A DNA stretch of 21,814 nucleotides from Prevotellaceae bacterium (GTDB lineage Bacteria; Bacteroidota; Bacteroidia; Bacteroidales; UBA932), in NCBI GenBank assembly GCA_031278495.1, contig JAITKG010000135.1, positions 1 through 21,814 on the forward strand, written 5' to 3'. Position numbers and translations under genes: made by a program. The notes beneath the pieces are model-generated. The model did no database searches. It was not told where the DNA came from and saw only the letters and a list, made by a program, of their open reading frames with translations. Below are positions 1-5,819 of this stretch, one piece after another. Every line of letters starts with the position of its first letter. Position 1 is the stretch's first letter.

Positions 1-163
1 TCCAAGCTGAATGGAACGGCGCAGGCGCTCAGTTAATGTGTGTGAGGGACGCAGGGAATTAAACGTAAATATGAACCAGTTAAAATTGAAGTGATGGGGT
101 TAGAAAAAAGGAACCAGGAACTATGCGTCTATGCAACCCTGAAGGTGTTGACGCGCAGCCTTT

Positions 164-251
164 GGGGAGTTAAGAACTAAGAACTAAGAGTTAAGAGTTG
201 GGCTGGCGCCGGCTGGGGAGTTAAGAACTAAGAACTAAGAGTTAAGAGTTG
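164..251. repeat. Two identical 37-bp direct repeats built from heptamers
   Basis: Positions 164-200 and 215-251 are identical over 37 bp and separated by a 14-bp GC-rich linker (GGCTGGCGCCGGCT). Each copy begins GGGGAG and then consists of tandem heptamers of the form (G/A)(T/C)TAAGA, that is GTTAAGA, ACTAAGA, ACTAAGA, GTTAAGA, ending GTTG. Variants of the same word occur at 3801-3834 in the same orientation, and at 4079-4100 and 4328-4355 in the opposite one. This resembles short tandemly repeated repetitive sequences; the function is unknown. Confidence 0.85.
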
Positions 252-269
252 ACTGTTGCGGCAGCCTCC

Positions 270-319
270 TAATCACTTAATGACTTAATCACTTAATCAC
301 TGTTTTCAACTTTCAACTA
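270..319. repeat. Short octamer and heptamer tandem tracts
   Basis: Positions 270-302 read as tandem octamers TTAATCAC/TTAATGAC. They are followed at about 305-318 by two TTCAACT heptamers. The TTCAACT pair recurs at about 3853-3867, again immediately before the same kind of hairpin, so the order of words is conserved between the two loci. Confidence 0.7.
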
Positions 320-326
320 AAAGCTT

Positions 327-375
327 GGGTGCAAAAAAGAACTGCCGGTGCAGCAATGCGCCGGCGGTTTTTTTT
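327..375 (+). terminator. Hairpin with T8 tract, probable terminator (copy 1 of a cassette)
   Basis: The left arm ends GAACTGCCGGTGC (339-351), the loop is AGCAAT, and the right arm GCGCCGGCGG (358-367) runs into eight T residues (368-375). The A-run of the left arm can pair with the T-run. This is a classical intrinsic terminator shape for a plus-strand gene lying upstream of the window. A very similar hairpin with the same 5' flank (GGGTGCAAAAA) is at 3875-3928, so it may instead be a dispersed repeat that also acts as a terminator. Confidence 0.65.
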
Positions 376-407
376 GAAATCTTTGAACTTCTTTTCGGAT
401 TTATTCA

Positions 408-440
408 TCTTGATTTATCTTCGGAAATTGCCTACCTTTG
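408..440 (+). promoter_or_regulatory. Bacteroidota-type promoter of the lipoprotein-glyS operon
   Basis: A TTG at 410-412 is followed after 20 bp by TACCTTTG (433-440), which matches the TAnnTTTG -7 consensus of the Bacteroidota housekeeping sigma factor. Transcription would start near 446 and leave an A/T-rich leader of about 35 nt before the ATG at 482. There is no clear Shine-Dalgarno, as is usual in this phylum. Confidence 0.65.
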
Positions 441-481
441 TGCGCTGAATGACGAAAATTTTAATATAAATAATAACGATT

Positions 482-1624
482 ATGAAAAAAACAGTAATAG
501 CCATTAGCAGTGCATTGATTATGGCGGCAGCCGCGTGTACGTCTTCGCCCGCCGGGTATGTCGTCAAAGGAACCATTACAGGAATAGATCACGGGAAAGT
601 TATCCTTACCAACGAGTCGCAGCTGTATCCCATTTCCGACACGGCGGAATTGGAAAACGGGAAATTTACCTTTACGGGAACGATTGCTTCGCCGGAAGCC
701 TTTTTATTGTACGTGGACAGCGAAGAAAACGGCACGCTGAATTTCTTTCTGGTAAACGGCGTCATTACTGTCGAAGGCGACATTGCCGCGCTTTCTGATG
801 CAACCGTTACCGGTCCGCAGGTTGTCATGGATGCATACAAACTGTCGAAACAAGACGATTCGCTCCTCACAGCGATGCGACCGTCCTATCCGCCGGACTT
901 TTTCGATGTGCTGGAAGACCCCCATGCGCCCGCCGGACTGAAAGCCGAACGGCAAGCCGAATACGACAAAGCCATCGCGCAAATCCTTGCCGCCGGCGTG
1001 GAAGCGCGGAAATTGTATGAAGCGTATGCACGGGAAAATCCTTATTCGCCGCTGACCGTATGGTTTATAGCCAATTCTATTACCAAATACCCGTTTGACG
1101 AACTCGCCGCCATAGCCGACTCCCTGAAACAACAGCCGGCGTTGCAGGGTAACCGCTACGTGGATCGGATAGTGGAATACGTAGCCAACGCACAAGGTAT
1201 TGAACCCGGAAAAATTGTACCGGATTTCACGCAAACCGCGCCGGACGGCACGCCATTGTCGTTTTCGTCCGTTTACAAAAAAAATAAATTGACGATGATT
1301 GATTTCTGGGCGTCATGGTGCGGTCCGTGCCGACGCTTCAATCCTGCATTGGTCAAGATTTACAACCAATATCATCCAAAAGGTTTTGAAATTGTCGCCG
1401 TGTCATGCGACAAGGAAAAAGACGAATGGTTGAAAGCCATCGCCAGCGACAAATTAACCTGGTTCCACGTGTCCGACTTGAAAGGATGGAATAATGCCGT
1501 AGCCAAACAATTCAACATCCTGTCGATTCCGCAAAATGTATTTGTAAATGCCAACGGCGTCATTGTTGGCAAAAAAATAGGCGAAGATGCGCTGGAAAAT
1601 TTTATTAAGGAACAACTGAACTAA
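482..1624 (+). CDS. TlpA-like thiol-disulfide oxidoreductase lipoprotein (DUF4369 plus thioredoxin fold)
   Basis: A 380-residue envelope lipoprotein, probably a disulfide reductant or isomerase in the periplasm. Seen: a lysine-containing hydrophobic signal ending in an Ala-rich lipobox with Cys19; an N-terminal beta-rich region (about 25-130) of the DUF4369 type, common in Bacteroidota TlpA/ResA relatives; a helical middle; and a C-terminal AhpC/TSA-thioredoxin domain (about 240-380). The active site is WASWCGPC, with Cys280 and Cys283, and the likely cis-proline is Pro350 in the SIPQ motif. It is the first gene of an operon, ending 9 bp before glyS, with a good promoter at 408-440. Start: ATG482, which gives the complete signal peptide. 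The physiological partner cannot be told; cytochrome c maturation or general disulfide repair are both possible. Confidence 0.88.
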   Translation: MKKTVIAISSALIMAAAACTSSPAGYVVKGTITGIDHGKVILTNESQLYPISDTAELENGKFTFTGTIASPEAFLLYVDSEENGTLNFFLVNGVITVEGDIAALSDATVTGPQVVMDAYKLSKQDDSLLTAMRPSYPPDFFDVLEDPHAPAGLKAERQAEYDKAIAQILAAGVEARKLYEAYARENPYSPLTVWFIANSITKYPFDELAAIADSLKQQPALQGNRYVDRIVEYVANAQGIEPGKIVPDFTQTAPDGTPLSFSSVYKKNKLTMIDFWASWCGPCRRFNPALVKIYNQYHPKGFEIVAVSCDKEKDEWLKAIASDKLTWFHVSDLKGWNNAVAKQFNILSIPQNVFVNANGVIVGKKIGEDALENFIKEQLN

Positions 1625-1633
1625 ACCTGCCGC

Positions 1634-3208
1634 ATGACCTCCGAAGAACTATTCAAAAATTTAGTAGCCCACGCCAAAGAATATGGATTTATTTTCCCGT
1701 CAAGCGAAATTTACGACGGGCTGGGCGCCGTATACGACTACGGGCAAATGGGCGTAGAACTGAAAAACAATATCAAAAATTATTGGTGGAGCGCAATGGT
1801 GCGCCTGCACGACAACATCGTCGGCATCGACAGCGCCATTTTCATGCACCCGCGTATCTGGGAAGCGTCGGGGCATGTAAGCGCATTCAACGACCCGCTG
1901 ATTGATAACCGGGATAGCAAAAAACGCTACCGCGCCGACGTGCTGCTCGAAGAACATATTGCCAAAATCGAAGATAAAATCACGAAAGAAGTAGAAAAAG
2001 GACGCAAAAAATTTGGCGAAGCATTCGACGAAACGCAATTCCGCGCCACCAATCCCAATGTACTGCGTAATGCCGCCAAAGCGGCGGAAATACAGGCAAA
2101 GATGAACGCCGCACTCAATGCCAACGACCTCGATGCGTTGAAGCAATTGATTATTGACTGCGAAATTGCATGTCCCGTGTCGGGCAGCCGCAACTGGACG
2201 GACGTACGCCAATTTAACCTGATGTTCAGTACGCAACTGGGCAGCGTGAGCGGCGAAGCCGGCGTGATTTACCTGCGTCCCGAAACGGCGCAGGGCATTT
2301 TTGTGAACTTCCTGAACGTGCAAAAAACCGGGCGCATGAAAATCCCGTTCGGCATTGCGCAAATCGGGAAAGCCTTCCGCAATGAAATAGTGGCGCGGCA
2401 ATTCATCTTCCGTATGCGGGAATTTGAGCAAATGGAAATGCAGTTTTTTGTGCGACCGGGCGAAGAAATAAAATGGTATGAATACTGGAAAAACGAGCGT
2501 TTGCGCTGGCACCAGTCGCTCGGACTGGGCAATGAAAAATACCGGTTCCACAACCACGAAAAACTGGCGCATTACGCCAATGCCGCCGCCGACATTGAAT
2601 TTGATTTCCCGTTCGGCTTCAAGGAACTTGAAGGTATCCACTCCCGCACCGGTTTCGATTTGGGACGCCATCAGGAATTTTCGGGACGGAAACAACAATA
2701 TTTCGACCCCGAAACCAACGAAACCTACGTGCCTTATGTGATAGAAACTTCTATCGGGTTAGACCGTACGTTTCTGGCGGTGCTTTCGGCAGCCTACTGC
2801 GAAGAACAGTTAGGGAACGGCGAAGAACGGGTTGTGCTGCGTATTCCGCCGGTGCTGGCGCCGGTGAAACTGGCAGTATTGCCGTTAGTGAAGAAAGACG
2901 GGTTGCCCGAAAAAGCGCAGGAAATCCTGCAAACCCTGCGCCTTGAATTCAATTGCCGGTACGACGAAAAAGACAGCATCGGCAAGCGTTACCGCCGGCA
3001 GGATGCTATCGGCACGCCATTTTGCATCACCATTGACCACCAAACGCTGGAGGATGACCGGGTGACCGTCCGCTACCGCGACACAATGCAACAAGACCGC
3101 TTGCCTGTAGCCGGGCTGCACGCCCTTATCGACGGGCAGGTGAGCCTGCGGAAATGGCTGCCGGCAGCGGACAGTAAACAGGACGCCGTAAAATCCGTAA
3201 TTATATAA
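1634..3208 (+). CDS. glyS: Glycyl-tRNA synthetase, single-chain class II type
   Basis: Charges tRNA-Gly with glycine in the cytosol using ATP; it belongs to the eukaryote/archaeal-like alpha2 form (GlyQS) rather than the alpha2beta2 E. coli form. The 524-residue length is normal for Bacteroidota. Seen: an N-terminal catalytic start with GAVYDYGQMG (31-40); RPETAQG (215-221); class II motif 2 around FRNE (248-251) with Arg260; motif 3 ETSIGLDR (371-378); and a C-terminal anticodon-binding domain from about residue 405 (starting near LAPVKLAVLP). ATG1634 lies 9 bp after the stop of the lipoprotein gene and only 5 bp separate its stop from the next gene, so the three genes are almost certainly one transcript. 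There is no room for a T-box leader. No missing motif is seen. Confidence 0.97.
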   Translation: MTSEELFKNLVAHAKEYGFIFPSSEIYDGLGAVYDYGQMGVELKNNIKNYWWSAMVRLHDNIVGIDSAIFMHPRIWEASGHVSAFNDPLIDNRDSKKRYRADVLLEEHIAKIEDKITKEVEKGRKKFGEAFDETQFRATNPNVLRNAAKAAEIQAKMNAALNANDLDALKQLIIDCEIACPVSGSRNWTDVRQFNLMFSTQLGSVSGEAGVIYLRPETAQGIFVNFLNVQKTGRMKIPFGIAQIGKAFRNEIVARQFIFRMREFEQMEMQFFVRPGEEIKWYEYWKNERLRWHQSLGLGNEKYRFHNHEKLAHYANAAADIEFDFPFGFKELEGIHSRTGFDLGRHQEFSGRKQQYFDPETNETYVPYVIETSIGLDRTFLAVLSAAYCEEQLGNGEERVVLRIPPVLAPVKLAVLPLVKKDGLPEKAQEILQTLRLEFNCRYDEKDSIGKRYRRQDAIGTPFCITIDHQTLEDDRVTVRYRDTMQQDRLPVAGLHALIDGQVSLRKWLPAADSKQDAVKSVII

Positions 3209-3213
3209 AGACT

Positions 3214-3765
3214 ATGGACGAACGAAAAGAATTGGCAACAGGTACAAAAGTACAACATGACCGCTATGGGACAGGCTATATTTTAACGGCTTCTTTAACC
3301 CATTACGAAGTTATTTTTGAACGCGGCGGAAAAATAACATTGCTGAAATCAACCGCTATGGGTGAAATGGAAGTGGTCGAAGAAGCGGAAACGGCACAGG
3401 ACAACGTGCCGAAACTGACGCTGGAAGAAGTCGAAAATGCGCTGACGTTAATTTTAGACCGCTATAACGGGCTGGAAGAAGAGGTCGAATTAGGCGACCG
3501 CTGGCAGGGCGGCACGTTAATCCTGAAACCCGGCAACGATTCGCTGCCAAAAGAAATTCCTGTCGAAGTTTTCTTCCACAAAATAGTAATGCTTCGCGAC
3601 CGCCTGCGGATACTGGAACAAAATATCAACAGCCACAAAGGACTGTCTGACGAAGATAAAATAGGCTTGCAACAATACATTTCGCGCATCTACGGTAGCC
3701 TGACAACTTTCAATATCCTGTTCAAAGACAAGAAAGCGCACTTCGTCGGCGCCGGCAGCAGCTAA
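3214..3765 (+). CDS. Conserved protein of unknown function with N-terminal SH3-like motif
   Basis: A 183-residue, acidic, soluble protein without signal peptide or membrane segment. I do not recognise a named family. The first 50 residues contain the pattern TKVQHDRYGTGYI followed by short beta-strand-like segments. This resembles the small barrel that begins CarD-, UvrD- or DUF3553-type domains (V-x-H-x-x-[YF]-G-x-G) and often contacts nucleic acid or RNA polymerase; that is an inference from pattern only. The remainder (about 65-183) is predicted by eye to be mainly helical, with many Glu, Leu and Arg residues. It starts 5 bp after glyS and is the last gene of the operon, so a role linked to translation or RNA is possible but unproven. 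Confidence 0.8.
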   Translation: MDERKELATGTKVQHDRYGTGYILTASLTHYEVIFERGGKITLLKSTAMGEMEVVEEAETAQDNVPKLTLEEVENALTLILDRYNGLEEEVELGDRWQGGTLILKPGNDSLPKEIPVEVFFHKIVMLRDRLRILEQNINSHKGLSDEDKIGLQQYISRIYGSLTTFNILFKDKKAHFVGAGSS

Positions 3766-3800
3766 TGTGAAGATGTGATGATGTGGCTGGCGCGGCGGAA

Positions 3801-3834
3801 GAGTTAAGAACTAAGAGTTAAGAACTAAGAGTTG
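3801..3834. repeat. Heptamer tandem repeat, variant of the 164-251 repeat
   Basis: The tract alternates GTTAAGA and ACTAAGA words and ends GTTG, as the copies at 164-200 and 215-251 do, but the words are in a different order. It is bounded on both sides by the GC-rich linker GCTGGCGCGGCGGAA or GCTAGCGCGGCGGAA. Reverse-complement versions lie at 4079-4100 and 4328-4355. Confidence 0.75.
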
Positions 3835-3874
3835 GGCTAGCGCGGCGGAAACTTTCAACTTTCAACTGAAAGCT

Positions 3875-3928
3875 GGGTGCAAAAAGAACTGCCGGTATGG
3901 AAACATGCCGGCGGTTCTTTTTGCACCC
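3875..3928. terminator. Long perfect hairpin with GAAA tetraloop (copy 2 of the cassette)
   Basis: The arms 3875-3899 and 3904-3928 pair over 25 bp with only two G-U wobbles and close on GAAA (3900-3903), a GNRA tetraloop. The stem is flanked by A5 on one side and T5 on the other inside the pairing region, so it can serve as an intrinsic terminator on either strand. It lies 110 bp after the stop of the last gene in the glyS operon. The left arm matches the hairpin at 327-351 almost base for base, including the GGGTGCAAAAA flank, and the preceding TTCAACT pair is shared too. Confidence 0.7.
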
Positions 3929-3941
3929 AACTTTACCGCCC

Positions 3942-4219
3942 CGTCATTCCGAGCGGAGCGAAGCGGAGTCGAGGAATCTGCTGTGACATGCGCTACGCGC
4001 GATAAAAGCCCTGCGGGCGATAAAAGCGCTTCGCGCGGTGAACGGCGAACGGCTAACGGTTAGTGCTGGTGCGTAAGCCAACTCTTAGTTCTTAACTCAC
4101 CTTGCGCTGCGCGCGATAAATCTGCTGCGACGATCCACTGTCCAACCCAAACTGTCTGCGTGCTGGAGCAGATTCCTCCGCTACGCGGCTCGTGCCTCGC
4201 CGCTCCGGTCGGAATGACG
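3942..4219. repeat. Imperfect inverted repeat around a short hairpin array
   Basis: The left arm begins CGTCATTCCGAGCGGAGCG (3942-3960) and includes GAGGAATCTGCT (3971-3982). The right arm contains AGCAGATTCCTC (4167-4178) and ends with the complement of CGTCATTCCGACCGGAGCGG (4200-4219). The arms therefore match at both ends, with a more variable middle. CGTCATTCCGA...GAGGAATCT-type sequences are familiar to me as dispersed intergenic repeats in many bacterial genomes. The approximately 180 bp between the arms carries the 18-bp hairpin units but no gene, so this is more like a non-coding palindromic element than an insertion sequence. Confidence 0.7.
3990..4043. repeat. Array of three 18-bp hairpin units
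   Basis: Three contiguous 18-bp units begin at 3990, 4008 and 4026. Each starts with a 4-bp stem around a 3-nt loop: GCGC-TAC-GCGC, GCCC-TGC-GGGC, GCGC-TTC-GCGC. Units 1 and 2 end GCGATAAAA-like; unit 3 ends GGTGAAC. Unit 2 changes both sides of the stem together. A solitary fourth unit of the same form (GCGC-TGC-GCGC-GATAAA) lies at 4104-4120. Confidence 0.7.
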
Positions 4220-4443
4220 AGCTAATGTGCTAATGTGACTAATTTTTTAATGTGTCTAATTAGCTGCCGCGCCAGCTACATCTCCACATCTTCAAATTTT
4301 CACATCATCACATCAGCCGGCGCAGCCCAACTCTTAACTCTTAGTTCTTAACTCACCAGCCGCCAGCCTCAATCTGTAAATCTGTCAATCTGTAAATTCT
4401 CTTTCCCCCTTCGGGGGTTAGGGGGCTTTTCATCTCGTCGGCG

Positions 4444-4473
4444 GACTTGCAGAAGCTTCTGCAAGTCTGTTTT
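4444..4473 (+). terminator. 24-bp perfect palindrome followed by T tract
   Basis: Positions 4444-4467 are a perfect palindrome centred on AAGCTT. As RNA this folds to a 10-bp stem with an AGCT loop, followed by TGTTTTT (4467-4473). The T tract is on the plus strand only, so it would stop plus-strand transcription coming from the glyS operon and keep it from reading into the convergent envelope operon. Confidence 0.65.
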
Positions 4474-4689
4474 TGGTTGCGGACAGGGTTGCGCTAACGG
4501 TGGGAAATGTCGCTTTTTTTGTTAATTCTTTTTTGTGAAACAGGCACATCACGCAACCATGAAAAATAAATGTGCCAGGAAAGGAAACCAGGGGAAAGCA
4601 ACGCACCCCTGTTCGCTGTCCGGTAGCTTGGCGTCTTTTGTCCTTCTTTTTGTGTCAACCTGTATCAGGGCAAGACGCTGCACCTTCTT

Positions 4690-5799
4690 TTATTCAAACG
4701 TTAACCTGACCCGTTGCGAAGATTTGACGCTGATTTCCGCGCCGCCGCCGTTAAGCGTACCTTCTATATTCTTCGATTCAAAGGCGCCCTGGAAATTTTT
4801 TATTGCCTCCGTTTCGATTCTGTTACCTTGAATTTTCAGGGTATATCCTTTGCCGCCGGGCAACGCCAGCGAGATGTTTCCGGTGTTGGACAGGCGTACG
4901 TACTCAGCCACCGACGTTATTTGTACATTCATACTGCCGCCGGAGGTGTGGGCTTCCAGGTTGCCGGCAATATCGGCAAGTTTCATGCTGCCGCCGGAAG
5001 TGCCGGTAGCAAGCGTGCCGTTCACATGGTCGGCATGCACGCTGCCGCCGGAAGTTTTTGCTTTCACTGTGCCGGTTAAATCGGACAGGTGAATGCTGCC
5101 GCCGCTGGTTGCCGCATCAATGTTGCCGCCAAGTCCGCTTAACCGCAGGCTGCCGCCGGCTGTTTTCAGGTTCAGTTGCCCTTCGCTGTTTTCCGCATGG
5201 ATACTGCCGCCGGAGGTAGCCAGTTCTATTTCCCCTTTGCTACCGGAAAGGTGAATGCTGCCGCCCGACGTGCGTCCGGTAACCGTGCCGCTCACATCTA
5301 CGATGTGCAGGCTGCCCCCGCTGGTGTTTAACTCTTCCTTGCCGGTTAAGTTCCGGATATGGATGCTGCCGCCGCTGGTGGACAGTTTGGAGGCTGCTTT
5401 CTGCGGCACACTGAGATGGAACGAAATACTCAAACCATTGTTGAAAGGCAATCTTTTACCGCTGGCGCGCCCGGCTTCGACGTGCAGCTCGCCCGCAACG
5501 GATTTTACGCTCAACAGGTAGTACGCGTCAAGGATTTTTTTAATTTCTTCTTTCGACAATTTTTTCCAGCCGGACGACGGGCGAATCCATACTTCAACCA
5601 CTGCTTCGCCGGTGGCGTCGCCATTGACGCGGATGCTGCCGCCAAATGTCAGGACGGTTACTTTTTCGATATCCTTTGCCGGGAATTTATACACGGCAAA
5701 CGGTTCGTTTTGCTCTTTTTCGTCATTGTCCGCAAAGAGCGGGGCGGTAGCGGCAAAGCTCATGAGCAACGCCGCAAGGAACATCATTTTTTTCATCAT
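4690..5799 (-). CDS. Exported DUF4097-type beta-solenoid protein with nine 18-residue repeats
   Basis: A 369-residue secreted or periplasmic protein. Seen: a signal peptide (residues 1-23, hydrophobic core then LFA before DND); an acidic linker; a short GGS-containing strand near 51-56; a charged region (70-110); then nine copies of T-(S/A)-G-G-S-(I/L/V/M)-x starting at residues 141, 159, 177, 195, 213, 231, 249, 267 and 285, exactly 18 residues apart. This regular spacing predicts one turn of a beta-helix per repeat. The C-terminal 70 residues are less regular. DUF4097 proteins have no established biochemical role; they commonly accompany ECF sigma/anti-sigma pairs, which fits the position here as last gene of that operon, 20 bp after the GIN-domain gene. 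No enzyme motif is visible. A structural, adhesive or stress-sensing role is an inference. Confidence 0.82.
   Translation of the reverse strand: MMKKMMFLAALLMSFAATAPLFADNDEKEQNEPFAVYKFPAKDIEKVTVLTFGGSIRVNGDATGEAVVEVWIRPSSGWKKLSKEEIKKILDAYYLLSVKSVAGELHVEAGRASGKRLPFNNGLSISFHLSVPQKAASKLSTSGGSIHIRNLTGKEELNTSGGSLHIVDVSGTVTGRTSGGSIHLSGSKGEIELATSGGSIHAENSEGQLNLKTAGGSLRLSGLGGNIDAATSGGSIHLSDLTGTVKAKTSGGSVHADHVNGTLATGTSGGSMKLADIAGNLEAHTSGGSMNVQITSVAEYVRLSNTGNISLALPGGKGYTLKIQGNRIETEAIKNFQGAFESKNIEGTLNGGGAEISVKSSQRVRLTFE
4894..5379 (-). repeat. Coding repeat, nine units of 54 bp
   Basis: The 18-residue protein repeats correspond to 54-bp DNA units. On the plus strand the best conserved part reads GCTGCCGCCGGA or GCTGCCGCCGCT, the antisense of the GGS codons. 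The remaining positions of each unit vary at the protein level, so recent slippage is not obvious, but copy number could differ between strains. Confidence 0.8.
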
Positions 5800-5819
5800 A
5801 AAATTATTTTTTTATTGGT

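Larger units (their letters stand above)
1..481. other. Gene-free leader region with repeats, a hairpin and a promoter
   Basis: No convincing gene lies here; the only short reading frame (325-507) runs through a hairpin and overlaps the next gene. From left to right it holds unassigned sequence (1-160), a 37-bp direct repeat (164-251), an octamer tandem stretch of TTAATCAC/TTAATGAC type (about 270-302), a TTCAACT tandem (about 305-318), a hairpin with a T tract (327-375), and the promoter of the downstream lipoprotein-glyS operon (408-440). The upstream gene that the hairpin might terminate is outside the window. Confidence 0.7.
3766..4689. other. Gene-free repeat mosaic between convergent operons
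   Basis: About 920 bp with no supportable gene (the reading frame 4535-4831 overlaps the antisense DUF4097 gene and has no family signature). It holds heptamer and octamer tandems (3801-3834, 3851-3867, 4079-4100, 4224-4260, 4272-4313, 4328-4355, 4371-4399), GC-rich linkers of GCTGGCGC type, a strong hairpin (3875-3928), an inverted repeat (3942-3983 with 4167-4219), a small array of 18-bp hairpin units (3990-4043), a C5-TTCG-G5 hairpin near 4405, and a 24-bp palindrome with T tract (4444-4473). Many pieces occur in both orientations. Confidence 0.75.

Noticed and set aside
164..302. Possible CRISPR array in the direct repeats
   Set aside because: Only two identical 37-bp copies with a 14-bp GC-rich linker; the repeats are internally heptameric and there are no spacers of regular length or cas genes.
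1625..1633. T-box or other riboswitch controlling glyS
   Set aside because: Only 9 bp separate glyS from the preceding gene, so no leader structure fits; the leader of the operon itself (about 446-481) is also too short.
1700..2698. Long minus-strand reading frame (332 codons) opposite glyS
   Set aside because: It is antisense to a fully conserved GlyRS, has no signal or domain pattern, and its amino-acid composition is that of a shadow frame.
4543..4576. GGCACAT...ATGTGCC inverted repeat
   Set aside because: Only 7 bp with a 20-nt loop and no T run; not distinguishable from chance.
4535..4831. 98-codon plus-strand frame in the mosaic region
   Set aside because: It overlaps the 3' end of the minus-strand DUF4097 gene, has no ribosome-binding site or promoter box, and shows no protein-like pattern.
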